Assembly (NCBI GenBank): GCA_008360955.1
Contig: LUCM01008256.1
Coordinates: 248,001 to 312,000 of the forward strand
Direction: 5' to 3'
DNA: 64,000 nucleotides
Source of the DNA: Fasciolopsis buskii
Lineage: Eukaryota > Platyhelminthes > Trematoda > Plagiorchiida > Fasciolidae
In this document: piece by piece, positions 12,001 to 24,560 of the stretch
Layout: each line of letters begins with the position of its first letter
Numbering within the stretch: position 1 is the first letter of the stretch
Position numbers and translations under genes: made by a program
Notes under the pieces: model-generated
Databases searched by the model: none
Told to the model about the DNA's origin: nothing
Seen by the model: only the letters and a program-made list of their open reading frames with translations

Positions 12001-13500
12001 ACACTAACTAACTAGAGTGAAGTGCGGGATCTCCAGCTGCGCCCGGGGCGTCAGTTATCACCCTGAACCAGCAGCCAGGTAACATTTGTTTGTTGTACGA
12101 TTTTTATGATTCAGCCATTACTTCTGAAAATGGTACTTTCTTAGAATGAAGCATAGGAGTTAGTTGAGCCTAAGTTTTCTCATGTAGTTGATAAAATAGA
12201 ACATAACTTAAGGGGGAGCAAAATAGAATTCCTTGAACACCATACTTTGATTATTCCTCGTAAGAGATCAGAAAATGTGAGACGTATGGAATTATCTTTT
12301 GACCCAGACACATTTTCACGGTGCACATATTTCATTCATTCATATTCTTTGTTCATTTTTGATGGTTTCGTTAGAACAAACTGGACTTAGTCCCATTCCG
12401 CAGAGATGATTTAACGGCTAAAGGCTAAACACTTGTCGCTGTGACCAGCGAAGGAGTAAAATAAGCATGAATTTCAAGTTTGCTTTATAGTCGTTGTCGA
12501 CTGAACGGTTTGAATCGGCAGTTAAAGCCTAGTTGGATAGGAATTCGCCCCATTCTAGTTAGGGTTTAAATATGGACAACGGCTTTAAACACTTAACCCC
12601 GTATTTTGCAGCTACCCGGTTTACAACGGGTTGGCAAGCACGAATGCCATTGTCGTTTGTGTAGAAAACATCGACCAGCTACCTGTATCTAGTGGTTCTT
12701 CCATTTGAAAAAACATTTGTTCAGGCTACACAAATCGGTTGGCGAAAGGAGGAGCCATAGAACGAAGAAAAATGTTACAAAGTTTCTCAAAACGGAACTA
12801 TTTCGGTTTATTTTCGGTTGTTCAGTCCGTCTGCCGGTCCCGTTTTTTGGAGTCGGTAAATCTGGACACCACTGGTGAAAACCATCTGTGTAAACAGCGG
12901 TGCAACTCCAAAGGAAACCAGACTATCTGATAACGATGACAAACAATTACACCCAACAGATGGACATGGCAGTCTGAATGTTTTTAACGGTCCACTTCTA
13001 TGTGACACGTTATGGAATTCGCACCAGGTAAGTTAGGCTGGACGACAAAGGGACCAAAATAGATGGTATAAAGGTCTGTCTGAAGGACGTTGAAAAGCAG
13101 CATATTTGTAGATTTTAAAAGCATTCAACAAATTACGTAACAAGCCATTATGGTTTATATTCGCTCATTAGGGAGACACTTTCCCTCGTTAGCTTAAAAG
13201 TTTCCGTCACGATTTCATGACATATTTTTTCTCCGAAAGATTTCTACTGAGTTGCGGTGGTTTGATCAAGTAACATTGGAAATGGGTCATTTGAAAACCT
13301 TAATAAATCATCTACTGCTCGGAACTCTCAAACAGCGTAGCTCCATGACTCTCTGTATTGCGTTCGCAACTTAAAGAGATCCAAACCGTCACTCAGATTT
13401 TGAAAGTCTGGCGGGTGAAGGTCTGTGTTGTGCAAAGTCCACTGACAGTTCAGGGTGCTCCATCTTCTGACGTTGAATTGCGATAAATCCTTAGATGTTT
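12001..13500. other. Unannotated DNA
   Basis: No gene or RNA supported. Two overlapping short frames on opposite strands near 12739-13008 carry no motif. Confidence 0.5.
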
Positions 13501-13504
13501 CCCA

Positions 13505-13620
13505 TTTGGCTTATTGAACCAAAGCGTTTGATACACAATCGTTCCTCCTGGGTTCGCATCTAGATTCGGGTCCGGTTGATTTACACTGCTGATGATTTCT
13601 AAAAGTTCCGAAAAAAAAGC
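13505..13620 (+). repeat. Decayed hammerhead-SINE, 3' truncated
   Basis: It matches the tRNA-like and ribozyme 5' parts of the 47253-47482 element: the blocks ACACAATCGTTC, GGGTTCGCATC, TTCGGGT and ACACTGCTGATGATTTCTAA occur in the same order. The ribozyme core CTGATGA (13589-13595) is intact. Stem II no longer pairs, and the second stem I strand and the cleavage site are missing, so it cannot be active. Confidence 0.6.
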
Positions 13621-15085
13621 TCAACGTCCCCCCCAAGGTTTTTGGGCAACAGTTGGTTAATAATATTGCGTGAAGAGTAATTTAGAAACTACGTTCAATA
13701 ACTTACTGTTGAAATTTATTAAACCACCACTTCCTGAATCAAATGACAACGTATAACTACGCGCCAGTGGTACAGTAGTGAGTGCAGTTCATTGATCATG
13801 GTTGAGATCAACGAATTTCAGATGGAGTTTCATTTATCCACCCTTCAAATGCAAACAGTTCTTCGCCTTACCCTGTTCTTGATGCTGATCATTTCAAAGA
13901 ATTACAGTGAACTACGCAGGTAACACATATAAGGCAAGAAATACGCTTGTTCTATACAGTCAGCAACTGCTTAGAGGCATGCGCGACAACGGTGCGTGGT
14001 AAAATCCGACCCGTGAGACTATATGCGGCAGAGATTCAGGACCTATTCATAATAAGCAGCAAAAGCTTGACGGTTTGACTGAATACTTCAGGGGGTCATT
14101 ATACTGACAGCTCATCAATCTGGTTGACGTCGTCAACAATTGCAATTCCCTAGGAAAACTCGCTCGAACCTCAACGGAAGTGGGGTAGGATTAAATATGT
14201 AATAACTTAAGCGTGGAGAAGCGGCTGGTTCGGATGAAAGGAACGCACGTCTTTTTAAACTGTGTTGAGATCCTCTCACAAAACCACTTGTCACTTTGCT
14301 CCGCGACATTCGAAAAAGGAGCACATTTTGTTGCCGAAGAACGAATAATTGGTACCGACCATATTCAATAATTGTAGTAATCACTGTGAAGTCACTCTAC
14401 TTTCCATTTTTTCACGGTATTGTTCGCAGTAATACTACGCCGCCTAACACGGATTTATGACTGTCAAATCCATGAACGATAAGCTGGAGTTTCCCTAGTT
14501 TGAAATCGTACTGATCTACCTCACTCATTTTTTTTAACTTGCAACACGTCAAAACCACATAAGAGTCCTTCTTTATCTAAAGAACTCATTATGCCCATTT
14601 GATAGAGTATAAGCGTTCATCGCATTTAACCGGAAATGTACGCCAAGGAGGTTGGTGGAAATGTTCTATCCACTGCATTTGCACACTTCTGGGCGCTTAA
14701 ATATTCAACAGGAACTATCAAGTTCATTCAACCTGACCAGCGGTTCCTGATAGGCGTTAAATTCCGTCGTTTTTGTTTAGCTTCTTGATTGATGAGATAG
14801 TGGGGATACTTTACATGTTCAGAATCTGGGCGCCAAAACTGAAAATGTCATCTATTACGCATCCGCATATCCAAGCTGCAGCGGTGCTTGTTGGAGTGAA
14901 ACACTTGTAGTGCCGATCCGGGTTTTCGTTGGAACTAAAGCATTGTGTTGTGCCCTGATGGACTCAATAAGTTTGCTTAAGGTATCCCCCCACTCTGCGA
15001 TGCTGGATAATGCACATTGTTTTTTATGACTAAAATAAAGCAGGATGAACGCGCAAGCAATAACTAGGTTGAAAATCGAGTACAT
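13621..15085. other. Unannotated AT-rich DNA
   Basis: No gene or repeat could be supported. Minus-strand frames at 14133-14384 and 14855-15085 have no recognisable motif. Confidence 0.5.
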
Positions 15086-15089
15086 GGTA

Positions 15090-15422
15090 CAGATTCAGAG
15101 GATATTTCATAAGATCCTATCTAGCCTATCTGGTAGATTTTTTTGGTTGGCGCATGTATTTCGCATGATACATACACTTCTATCGCACCATGCTATGCTT
15201 CAAGTCTCAATCATGGACTGGGAGAAGTTACTTAGAGGGAAACAGTTGAACTGGCACCCTGGAATTAGAATGTGTGTACCAAACTTGGGTGAAATGGATG
15301 CCTATGCACTACATGGCTGGGGTACAAAGGACTTAAAACGGTTGGCTGGAGACATTGGAGGAGAAGTTAGCAAACTTCGAACGGTGGAGATGGTGTTATC
15401 ACTTTCTCCCAAATCAGAATGA
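15090..15422 (+). pseudogene. RTE-clade LINE, C-terminal fragment
   Basis: The frame ending at 15422 keeps the typical C-terminal signature of RTE-clade reverse transcriptases from flatworms: FFWLAHVFRM (consensus RWLGHVLRM), then a run with DWEKLLRGKQLNWHPGIR (consensus WKKRRGGQRMTW...), LGEMDAYALHGWGTKDLKRL (consensus GWGPRDP..WLETL), ending in LSLSPKS. Only the last ~110 residues are present, with no palm domain upstream. This is the 5' truncation usual for LINE copies. Many conserved residues have changed, so the insertion is old. Confidence 0.7.
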
Positions 15423-15429
15423 TTGAAAA

Positions 15430-17580
15430 AACGTTCGCTTTCACAGATAGAATGTGCATTCTACGTATCGGCCACTGACGGTGCATTTCATTTCGCACCA
15501 CTGTAGGTCTACTCCGTGATTATCTGACATGCAATCGTTCTAATGGAAAGTACAATGAAACGAGGAAGGCAGTGGTCACTGGTGCTTGGTGTACTGTTCA
15601 GCGCTGAACCATGGCAATGAGGATGCTGTTTCGGGTCACAACGGCAATGTCGATGGTCATAGGGACGGTTCGGATTTTGTTGATGCTAACGATGTTGATG
15701 CTGCTACGATTGGTTATACTCTACTTTTCCCCATATTGGTACGTATTTTCGATCCCTATTTGTGAAGCGTAGATTGACAACGCAAACAAATTTAGTTATT
15801 TGGGAACTTTGATCCTTTCGATCTCGGCCCGATAAAGTTCCATTTTTGGCAATAAATTAGTGAGTAAACCGTGTTTAGAAATTTCAGCATCAAATGGCTT
15901 TTTGAGCTAATGTTTGTCAAGAGTTGCTCAGTCAGTTGTTTGCAGATACAGTTTTTGAGTTGTCAACTTCAATGAAGCGAGGTAATTTGTTTTCGGACTA
16001 ATCGATAGACGATCACCAGCAAAAGTAGACTACTCAAATGAGAATGCCCTGACAAGCGACGATAAACACAAATTTTCTCCCTCCATTAGAGCCATAGATT
16101 CATGAAGATGCAGCTCAATAATTCGACGCCCAATGAGTTGTTACCATGGTCGGAATCTAAAATTTGCAAAGAAACGAGCGATATTCCACAGTGAATTTCG
16201 TGCATCCTGCTCTTCTAACCAGTTAGAAGCCTACCACTGGTTGTGAAATCATCTGTGTTGGCTAAGTACCCTCTTTTTCCCTGATAAAGCATAGCAAAAT
16301 TTGAGAAGGATAGTGGCTGGTTTGAGTGAATAACTTTTTCAGAGTTTATTTTGATCAGAAGTATAGATTTGCCGTCTGGTCACCAAGTTCTTTCAACGTG
16401 ATTACACAGCACAATCAAGCAAAATCGAGAAGTGGACAAACATCAACTAAACCGAGTGAGTAAGCGTACGGCTGTTTAAAGGACTACCCTCGAAACACTT
16501 GCTGTAAACAAATGAAATCGTCTGGACAAAATGGTGATCCCTAGAGAATTCAAAGACAGAAAAATGACTAAATGCTGGGATTTATGTTCTCATCCGTGCC
16601 TGTTTGTGACAGCTCCGATTAGCGAATATCTGTCAAAATTAGATTCAGTGGCATCGAATATCAGATAGCAGCTCTGGTGACCGAAATAGGTTAGCAGCAA
16701 AGGGTAATCGTACCAAGTAACGGAAAGTATTCAAAGTGACTCATCATAAAAGGATATAATTGACTTCATTTTGGACAGTACGCGAGCGATATGTTTAGAG
16801 TATGACAGTTAAACTGTGAAAATTTGCGCTAACTTTGAAAATCCAAACGGTATCGGGATGATACTTAGTGTGATTTACTAAAGTGCGGTAGGTAGCTTGA
16901 TGCTTACCTCACCCCTGGTCGCAGACTGTTGCTAAACGAAAAGCAAACCACTGTGACGATCTTCCACTTATTACTTATTGAATGGACGCAAAACTTCAGA
17001 CTCATTCTTATCGTAGCAAGGAACCATGGTTGGTGAGACGCATGTTTACTGACCCGGTAAAAAACTCAAACCAGAAAACCATACAGCAGCCTAAATAGTC
17101 CATTTTTCAAAGTAAATCACCAAACCAAGTCTGCTTTGTCCCAGTATGTGAGATTATTGACTTTGCGTTTTGTATGACTTCCAGTCTGGTGGTCCGATAT
17201 GCCCAGTCGGCCGTTCGAATGATAGAAGTCTACTTGGGATCGTCTATTGTCTATTACAGGACTTATTACAATTTCACATTATGGATGAAAATTTGTTTTC
17301 CTACCAACAACCGCTTCCAGCCTAGTGGCTGTTGGCTCTTCACTTTTTACGTTAATTTGCTTCCTAAACCAATTTGGTACCCTTGTCCAGATGTCCCCAT
17401 GGTAGGTGCAGTCGCACTGTAACTTAAAGCTATGCGCTTTCCAAAAGCGCAAAGTCTTCAAAAATGGAGTGCAGTCTGTATTTTTACATTAGATTCATGT
17501 TTACAGCACCTCGGATTTCGAGAAAAATATGAATCTTGTCAAATGAATGTGAGCTTTATTACGTTTTGCTTATGTTATAT
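15430..17580. other. Unannotated AT-rich DNA
   Basis: No gene or RNA could be supported. A plus-strand frame at 17174-17422 and an overlapping minus-strand frame at 17279-17461 are both open and cannot be told apart by eye. Confidence 0.45.
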
Positions 17581-17582
17581 AG

Positions 17583-17851
17583 TACTGCCAATTAGCACGT
17601 CAGTTACACCTCTTATAACAGACTTCCCGAATCCGGCGACTTGGCAAACCTATCTCCGAAATAAACAGCTTCAATCTGTGTTCTTCCCAGACTGGCCGTT
17701 TTATCCACCTCTTCAACCGCCGAAGATTTTTCCGTTTGGTTTGGTTTCGTCAGTCAATACTCTAGAACTTCGATTTGCTCTGCTCTCTTGTGGTATAGCG
17801 GCTCCACGATTGAAGGAAACTAGACGGATCGAGAAACTAGAGTGTAACTAA
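17583..17851 (+). CDS. Candidate exon, unknown protein
   Basis: After a T-rich tract ending in TATATAG there is an open stretch rich in Pro and aromatic residues: TDFPNPATWQTYLRNKQ, then VFFPDWPFYPPLQPPKIFPF. It stays open to a TAA at 17849-17851, so it could be a terminal exon, or it could splice out earlier. The composition is unusual for chance translation of AT-rich DNA. I cannot assign a family. The 3' boundary and reality of the exon are inference. Confidence 0.3.
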
Positions 17852-17859
17852 GAGTGCTG

Positions 17860-19255
17860 TTTGGGAAAAGACATTAAAAACAAGGTTCTTATTTTAATCA
17901 GACAAATATATTTGGGAGTTGGATACTCACCGAATTTTCTCTTAGTTCACTAAGGAAATTAACCTGAGTCAGAGAACAAAGGGTTGGCACGTTATAGGTA
18001 TACCTGACTATTGAATGGATTTCTGTCCCACGTATTCGCTTAGATAAGACAGTCCGAATTAGTCTTTAAATACTACGTGAAGCTGGATACCATTGGATAC
18101 TATTTTAAAGCTTTCATCCTAAAACAGCCTTTGACTAGCATATTTGTCGACTTTTTGTATTCACCGTCCGCTGTTACAGGTGTCTTGATCGAACAAAAAC
18201 GATGTTAGAAAGATGGAAAATGTGTGCCTCCTGCATGTGTGAACACATCTGTCCATCCAAACATCCATACACGTAAATACCGACGCATATACATCCATTA
18301 TTAAACACATGCATACCTACAAACAAACAGTAAAACATTATTGTATCATGTTTTTGAGAAAACACCAGATAATAGACAGCTTACATTTAATCTGTTCTTT
18401 GTAAAATCCAACTGACGTATTGTGAAAAGACACATTATATGGATGATATCATCATCGAGAAATTTGCCACCTTGTCCTTTGATACAATCACCAGTTCTAC
18501 TTCAGCTTTATTTCGTTTCGATACTTGATTATTTATAATTCCGCGGGCGGTGATGGTGGTGTTCCTGATATCCATTATTTCCATTATCATACCGTTCATA
18601 ATAACGGAGAAGAAAGTTGTGAATCATTAACAAATTGGTGGCCAGGGTGCGAATCGGGGAAATCCGTCATACATATGGTCCGTTTCTTGCCCCACAGGCG
18701 TGTGCAAACGGTCTGGCGCCGAGGTCCGAACTGGTGCCACCCCAATACGTACAACATGTAACCGAACACGGAATCCGAAACATACCGATCCACTACTCAT
18801 CATACAGCAGAATAGATTGTCGGTACAAAGATGTTTCTTGTAATTATCACTATTATTTTCACAATAAATAGTAAGGGAAAATTAACGATTACCCAACAAA
18901 TCTCTCTTCCTGCAGTCCGTTAGGCAAAAGAATGTCATAGGCATTGCGCTGATTTGCCGGCTAATGCCCACGCAGTGGCACTGGCACTGAAGCTGTCAAC
19001 GGCAGCTTACTAGCTTAATCGTGCCCGTAAAAAAATAGGTGGATTAAGAATTATACGTAAATATGAATGACTCAATGAATACATATATTTCTGGTCCTGA
19101 AAACAACTGTATACCGGCCTCATTTTGAATCGTTTGCCATCTGTTTGGTTTAACATTGCCTTTTCTTCCGAAATTTTCGGCCTTCTAATGATGCATTTCG
19201 TTTAAATTACATTTTACCCTATTATTTTACCAAGTGCGATTGTCTATTTATCTTA
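17860..19255. other. Unannotated DNA
   Basis: No gene could be supported. Around 18600-18800 both strands carry overlapping short frames in a locally GC-richer patch, which suggests an unidentified repeat. Confidence 0.4.
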
Positions 19256-19271
19256 CAATTGCATTTCCCAG

Positions 19272-19420
19272 GTTCGGTACTGACTGCTCAAATGAGGCCT
19301 CTGCTCGGAACGAATGCCGTGAATTTAAACAGTGAGATGATTCTTGACTGTTTTTGGGGGATTGTTGCCGATAATTCTCTCGCGTTTACGAATGCGCTGC
19401 GACAGCGATTCCCTTGTGAA
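19272..19420 (+). CDS. Candidate exon running into a (TA)n tract
   Basis: A strong acceptor-like sequence (CTTACAATTGCATTTCCCAG, ending 19271) precedes an open stretch beginning GSVLTAQMRPLLGTNAVNLN. A second frame over the first ~60 bases is also Cys-rich and open. The frame runs straight into the (TA)n microsatellite and no good donor precedes it. No family recognised. It could be an exon or chance. Confidence 0.25.
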
Positions 19421-19421
19421 A

Positions 19422-19483
19422 TACTATATATATATACATATACATATATATACATATACATATATATACATATATATATATAC
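19422..19483. repeat. (TA)n/(TACATA)n microsatellite
   Basis: About 60 bases of alternating TA with regularly spaced TACATA units. Reading frames through it give long Tyr-Ile strings that are artefacts. Confidence 0.9.
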
Positions 19484-20506
19484 TGGACAGAGTTGTGGAT
19501 TTTCGCCGGCTACAGTATTTACGGAAGCGGGACTTGTGTGGAGGCACACAAGTGGTGCCATTGCACGTACATGCCCTGCCGTATACTACTAATTGGACGT
19601 ACAATAGTCCAGAATGTTTCAATTCTCGGGCCAATATATCATATTATGACCAGCAACCTTGAAACAAGAAACTCATGTCCAGTCAGTTTAGCATGCATTT
19701 TTGGGCTCACTCTCGTTTTCGTCCTATCTTTTTACTGCTTTAACAACGATACGAAGTTTCAGTTCAAGTTTACGAGGGAGTTCAAAGCAAATTAATGGCC
19801 TCTAAATGGCAAATTTCAGCGGCTATGGAAGGATTCTAGTTTTATTTTCTAAGGGCGACAGGCCGCTATTATGATCGCTTGACCATCAGCGGTCAGGTTT
19901 TATGCATCGGCCCGGTCACTTTGTGTGACCCCGCTAAAAAATTAACATTTTCGGTTGGAATCTGGCCAATTTACAGCTTTCCCAGCATCATGGGTCATGC
20001 GTACTCCCAATTACTTTCTCCTTGGGTTTATTCTGAAATAGAATAACGTTGATTTATGTGATTATGCGAAACACGACTTTAATACAGAAAGGCTTTTCAA
20101 TATAACCACGTCCTTTTTAATTAATGTCCTTCATTAAAGTTTAATCAGCTAGCCTTCAAAGAACCAATGTTGTGGAGATGATAATGGGATTCAGAATAAA
20201 TCGTCCAGTGTCGTTTCATGAGCGAAAATTTCAATTACTCAGTGATTTTTGTTTTATTCTGTCCATGGCTGATCAAGTAATGCATACGACTGTCGTACAT
20301 GCATGACCCCTTAGATACTCGGTCATTTGACATTGTGAATTCCACATTAATTTTATTCCAGTGATTTCTGTTTTCTTTCTAGTTTGAGGTTAAATCACAT
20401 TCGTTGGTTTTCGCCGCTAGAGGCTAACAGTTACGACTGCTTGATGGTAGCGTAAATGGTGAAACTTCACTGGTTGTGGTTGGCAAGTCTAAGTTGATTT
20501 TAATCG

Positions 20507-20509
<3 letters not shown>
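19484..20509. other. Unannotated DNA
   Basis: No gene could be supported. A short frame around 19540-19670 translates to a plausible Asn/Tyr-rich sequence but lacks clear splice borders. Confidence 0.4.

Positions 20510-20538
<29 letters not shown>
20510..20538. repeat. (TA)n microsatellite
   Basis: Uninterrupted TA repeat followed by a short GT-rich run. Confidence 0.9.
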
Positions 20539-20539
20539 C

Positions 20540-23140
20540 GTGTGTGTAACTGCATGTACGGTTCCTGAGAAATGTCTAGCTCTTCTAGTGACGTTTCGGT
20601 TTGCTTCTGTTGTTGACCACGCTTAGCTAACGAAGCAGTAGCAAAGAACCGCAGTTGGGATTTTATACAGGCATAAATGGCCCGCATTTATGCATACCCC
20701 AAATGATGCGCATTACATACAAGTGACGTAGTCCTATGGATAAGCGTCGGAATAAAGTTATTGAACACAGCATTTTTGTGCTATTGGGAATCATTTCACT
20801 GATCTAGGTACTACTTTATGTAATCTAATTACACATCTATCCATTTTCGCTACATACCTAGAAGAAGCCTACGCACCCCATCTACTTCGAAGGGGATTTA
20901 TTGAGGAATCGACGAGAAATACCACACCGGAAAACACTAAACAGTTTGTGCTGCAGATTGAAGCGTACTGACTGTAAGCAGTACATTTGTTAAAAAACAG
21001 TGGTTCCTTACAAAAATACTGCCGACTTCATAATTGTGGTTAGTAATCCTGTTCGTTCATCCGATATTCTTTTCCCTAACCAAAGCCATACTCATTATAG
21101 TGAAGTTTCCAGGAAAAACATAAGTATGCAAATGACTTTAAACAATAAAGATCAGCGAATGGCAGAAACCAGTAAGTAAGACGATCTAATTTTCACTATT
21201 TTGGTTCATTATTGCAGTTAACGAAACCTTTGATGGATAGCTCTAATATCACTGTGCAATGCCAAAAGGAACTAGTCAGCAAAAGCCCGTGAATGTAACG
21301 CCTACATTTTTACTACAAATAAGTTAGTGTAACTGGTCCCCTACTAATGTACACCGATTGCAAACAGAAACATCAACTTCTCACATGTAATAAAGTATAG
21401 TCCAGGGACCCAGCAGATAAAGAAAAAGACAGGGGTTTCCAGGAATTATGAAATCACACTGCAAGATGATTGCATATTTGGATTGGTGCACTTGAGGTGG
21501 TTTGCTCTATAATTGAATGATCTGGCTGCGGTTTAAAATTGATAGCTGTAGAAAACAACTGTTTTTTTTCTAGGATGCACTTCTTCCGGACTGCAGAAAA
21601 TTGCATCGGTTTCAGCAAACTAGTTGAAATCAGTGATTCGCACAAACTACCTTCATCAAACTGCGCCCCGTGTCAATCTGAATCTCAGCTTAAATAATAA
21701 TAAGTCAAAAATCCTACGACCCGGTTAACTGGGGCGGAAATTGATGGATCGTCGATGACTTGAAGGCCGAATCTGAAGCAATGAGCGCATTGCTGATGAA
21801 ATCAGACAAACTTTTACCGTTCTTTTTTTCTCCTTCCTCAATACGCATTGTTCTGGTGATAAGGAACTTAGAGAGTTGCGACATAAGTATTCACAACTAG
21901 TATCACTTTAGGATTGAACAGCATGATCCGCATTCGGTTTGCCCTGAATCAAATATTTGTGCCCACAGTGAATGAATGCAAAGGTAAGTAAATTCCTGAC
22001 AGGTGTTCACTGAGTGTCGATGGTTCGCTGCTTTCCCATTGTGTTGTACTTCAATTGCTAAAGTCAACCGGAAATTCGTTTAGCAAATGGGCATTTTTCG
22101 CTTTCTCCCAAGTAATTTGTTTAGCACTTTTCTGAAAGAAATGATCAGACAGCTTCCACCCCAGTTAAAAAATTTACCTAAAGTTTCTGAATAAGTGGTA
22201 ACCTTTGGTGATAACTCGTCTCGTTCAATCAAATCTTGAAGGATGTTTTAATGTCCAGGACCAGTATACAAGTCTGTATTTAAAATACGCAGTAAGAATG
22301 TGGTCAGCAAAATAAAGTGGGTGAAGTAGACTTTCGGCCAAAAAACTGGACACATGATAGGAATAGAAGAAATCGCGCACCAAAAATTTCACTCGAATTT
22401 TTCGCAGTAAACGTTAGACCTAGCCAACAGTTATGGAGATGATGATATAGACCTTTACGGGAAGATATCTTTATGAATGAGTCTACTCGTGTTAGTGGTG
22501 AAGAAATTCAATGTTCACAATCATTGTTTCATGGGTGGAGAGTAGGTTTACCCGTCCTACGCATTAATCCAGTCCGGAAGTCAACTCCTACTGCAAAGAA
22601 AGTTACATCTGAATAAGTTTCAAGAGGTATTCCAATAATTTTTTATGGAAGATGCAGCCAAATTTCCAACCAACTATAGAAGTTTCACCTCTAGTTTCTA
22701 ATTCCCACATTTTATCGCATGCCTGTAGACAATTCCTCATTTTCGCAAAGCGTTTGTTACGTTTATGCAGTGTTTGCTTTCGAGATAGTGTGTTCTTTTC
22801 TTCAATAAACAACACTAGGGCTGACCGATCTCGCTTGCTATGAGGATTCTTGCGGGGTCACACCAAAGGTGTTCGAACGGAATCATCATTGCTCAAGACC
22901 ATACCAAATTAAAATATCATCTAGCCTATTCTAAAGCCGAATCAAGGTTGTTGGTTGAGACTGTCACGATTCCCAAAATACATGCTTAGTGCATCTGGTA
23001 CACATGAGACTTTTAAATGCTCTAATAATTCTTAATATGTTGTACATCCATTCAACTTTTAAAACTTTTCTTTTATTTATTAACTTATTCGGTTATCGAA
23101 ATAACGAAATACATTTTTAAGCATTGCAATCAACAAAGGT
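20540..23140. other. Unannotated AT-rich DNA
   Basis: No gene or RNA seen. The short frames are scattered and without motifs. Confidence 0.5.
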
Positions 23141-23149
23141 TTATATATA

Positions 23150-23245
23150 TCAAGGTTTTTACCAACAACAGGCAAATTTGACCTTGCAAACGTCAGGTGG
23201 AAACGAAACGATGTTGACCGCTTGACCACTGCAGATTCAAAGGCA
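23150..23245 (-). repeat. tRNA-derived SINE head, strongly decayed
   Basis: On the minus strand the segment GCAGTGGTCAAGCGGTCAAC is a good box A. About 45 bases on, the box-B position reads GGTCAAATTTG, a poor match. The box-A block resembles the SINE at 32150-32325, so it is probably a decayed copy of that family. Confidence 0.45.
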
Positions 23246-23249
23246 CCTT

Positions 23250-23860
23250 GTAAATTTTCTTTAAGTTGCACAGTGTTACAATCTGATTTTTCTGTTAATA
23301 GACATTTGTGTGCAATGAATAAATGGTCACGTGTCTAAGTGCATCAAATGTTTACTTTTATCGACAGAAGTAAAATTGACATTTTTGGGGACCCTAATTT
23401 AGGTTGAAATTTTTACTGATGCTCAGTAAGTGATCGCCAAACTTCAAAACTTAACGGCATCCGGAACTTCTGTCTACAAAGTGACGTACATCACATTTTA
23501 ATCACGATAAATTTACAGATAGATGTATATAGATAGTCAGCAGATCGTTAACTGAAAATGAATTCTTTCCCTTTGTAGGTATGCACGGCGACTATAAAAT
23601 GCCTTCAGTGATCAACACTTTTCTTTTAAGTGGCTAAAAACTTACAGTACAATCAAGTACAAAAAACCTCATATTTTACCTACCATTTCTTTTCCTTTTG
23701 TTATGTAATTGTCATCTTGTATCCGTGCTGTACAAAAGAATTAATCAGAATAAGCCCTTTTTGTGTTCATGTTAGGCAAATGAAGTCAGTATTAACAATC
23801 GGTATTGATTGGCTACAATCAAATGTGGCGCAGACCTAGTGATCGTATTCCATTCTTCTT
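23250..23860. other. Unannotated AT-rich DNA
   Basis: No supported feature. One short plus-strand frame (23630-23839) is unremarkable. Confidence 0.5.
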
Positions 23861-23864
23861 CCAG

Positions 23865-24145
23865 TTACAGAGTTGTTCACTGAATCATATTTATCCACCG
23901 AAACATTTTTCCCCCTAGACATACACTTCCAGAGTACACGCAGTCTAGTATATTGTTTTGTGCAAGCTGTTAACCGATCGCGCCCCAATTGTATTCCAAA
24001 ACGGAATGGAGCTTGTCTGATGCACTCAGATGCATGCACAGTAATCGGGAATTCGGCCTTTTCGAGCTCCCCGCCACCACTATCACCTCCAGGCATTTCC
24101 AGTTCAACATGGCACATTAGCCCGTACGCAACATTAGCATTGTAA
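23865..24145 (+). CDS. Candidate terminal exon, Ser/Pro-rich end
   Basis: A good acceptor (CATTCTTCTTCCAG, ending 23864) opens a ~93-codon frame. It includes NRSRPNCIPKRNGAC and a C-terminal run FSSSPPPLSPPGISSSTW, and ends at TAA 24143-24145. About 60 bases on lies a second open stretch (PDMLLPEQTAGFDSLD), then a possible 60-bp intron (24210-24269) with GT at its start and TTTTTTCTTTTGTGACTAG at its end. DNA past 24550 is T-rich and UTR-like. The minus strand is also open here. Suggestive, not proven; family unknown. Confidence 0.3.
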
Positions 24146-24149
24146 CAGG

Positions 24150-24560
24150 TCCCGATATGTTATTGCCAGAACAAACAGCTGGTTTCGATTCTTTGGACCG
24201 ATCGACCCGGTAGATGGCATTCTCTGTTCCCCAAGGCCAAGACATTTCAGTTTTTTCTTTTGTGACTAGGTGGGGATGGAGGACAGGAAGAGGCTTACTA
24301 CCTGCGTATTCTTCATGTTTTTGCACATTTCATTCGCCTTTCAGGTTCGTACACAACCCAAGTGTACGTGTAATCAAGCCCAAATGCACTCTACTGGTAA
24401 CAGTATACCGCTTTGTGCAGCCAAACTTTGGGATTTGCACCAAACAATTTGCACACCCGTGTAGAACAAATGGTCTTTTGTTTGGATGCTTGCGATTTGT
24501 TGCTTTTCACTTGTTTTTTCTTCTAACTTGCCCACACGGGAATCAGTAAACAGGCATAGT
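24150..24560 (+). other. Exon-like stretches around a possible 60-bp intron
   Basis: Candidate intron 24210-24269 (GTAGAT...CTAG) separates two open stretches. After it, one frame gives GDGGQEEAYYLRILHVF, and another gives a Cys-bearing 64-residue frame (24270-24464). A second acceptor-like TTTCATTCGCCTTTCAG ends near 24344. Short introns are common in flatworm genes. Frame choice is unresolved. Confidence 0.25.

Noticed and set aside
19422..19640. Tyr-Ile repeat proteins in several frames
   Set aside because: They are translations of the (TA)n microsatellite.
21795..21830. CTGATGA core near 21797
   Set aside because: No GAA element or pairing stems follow.
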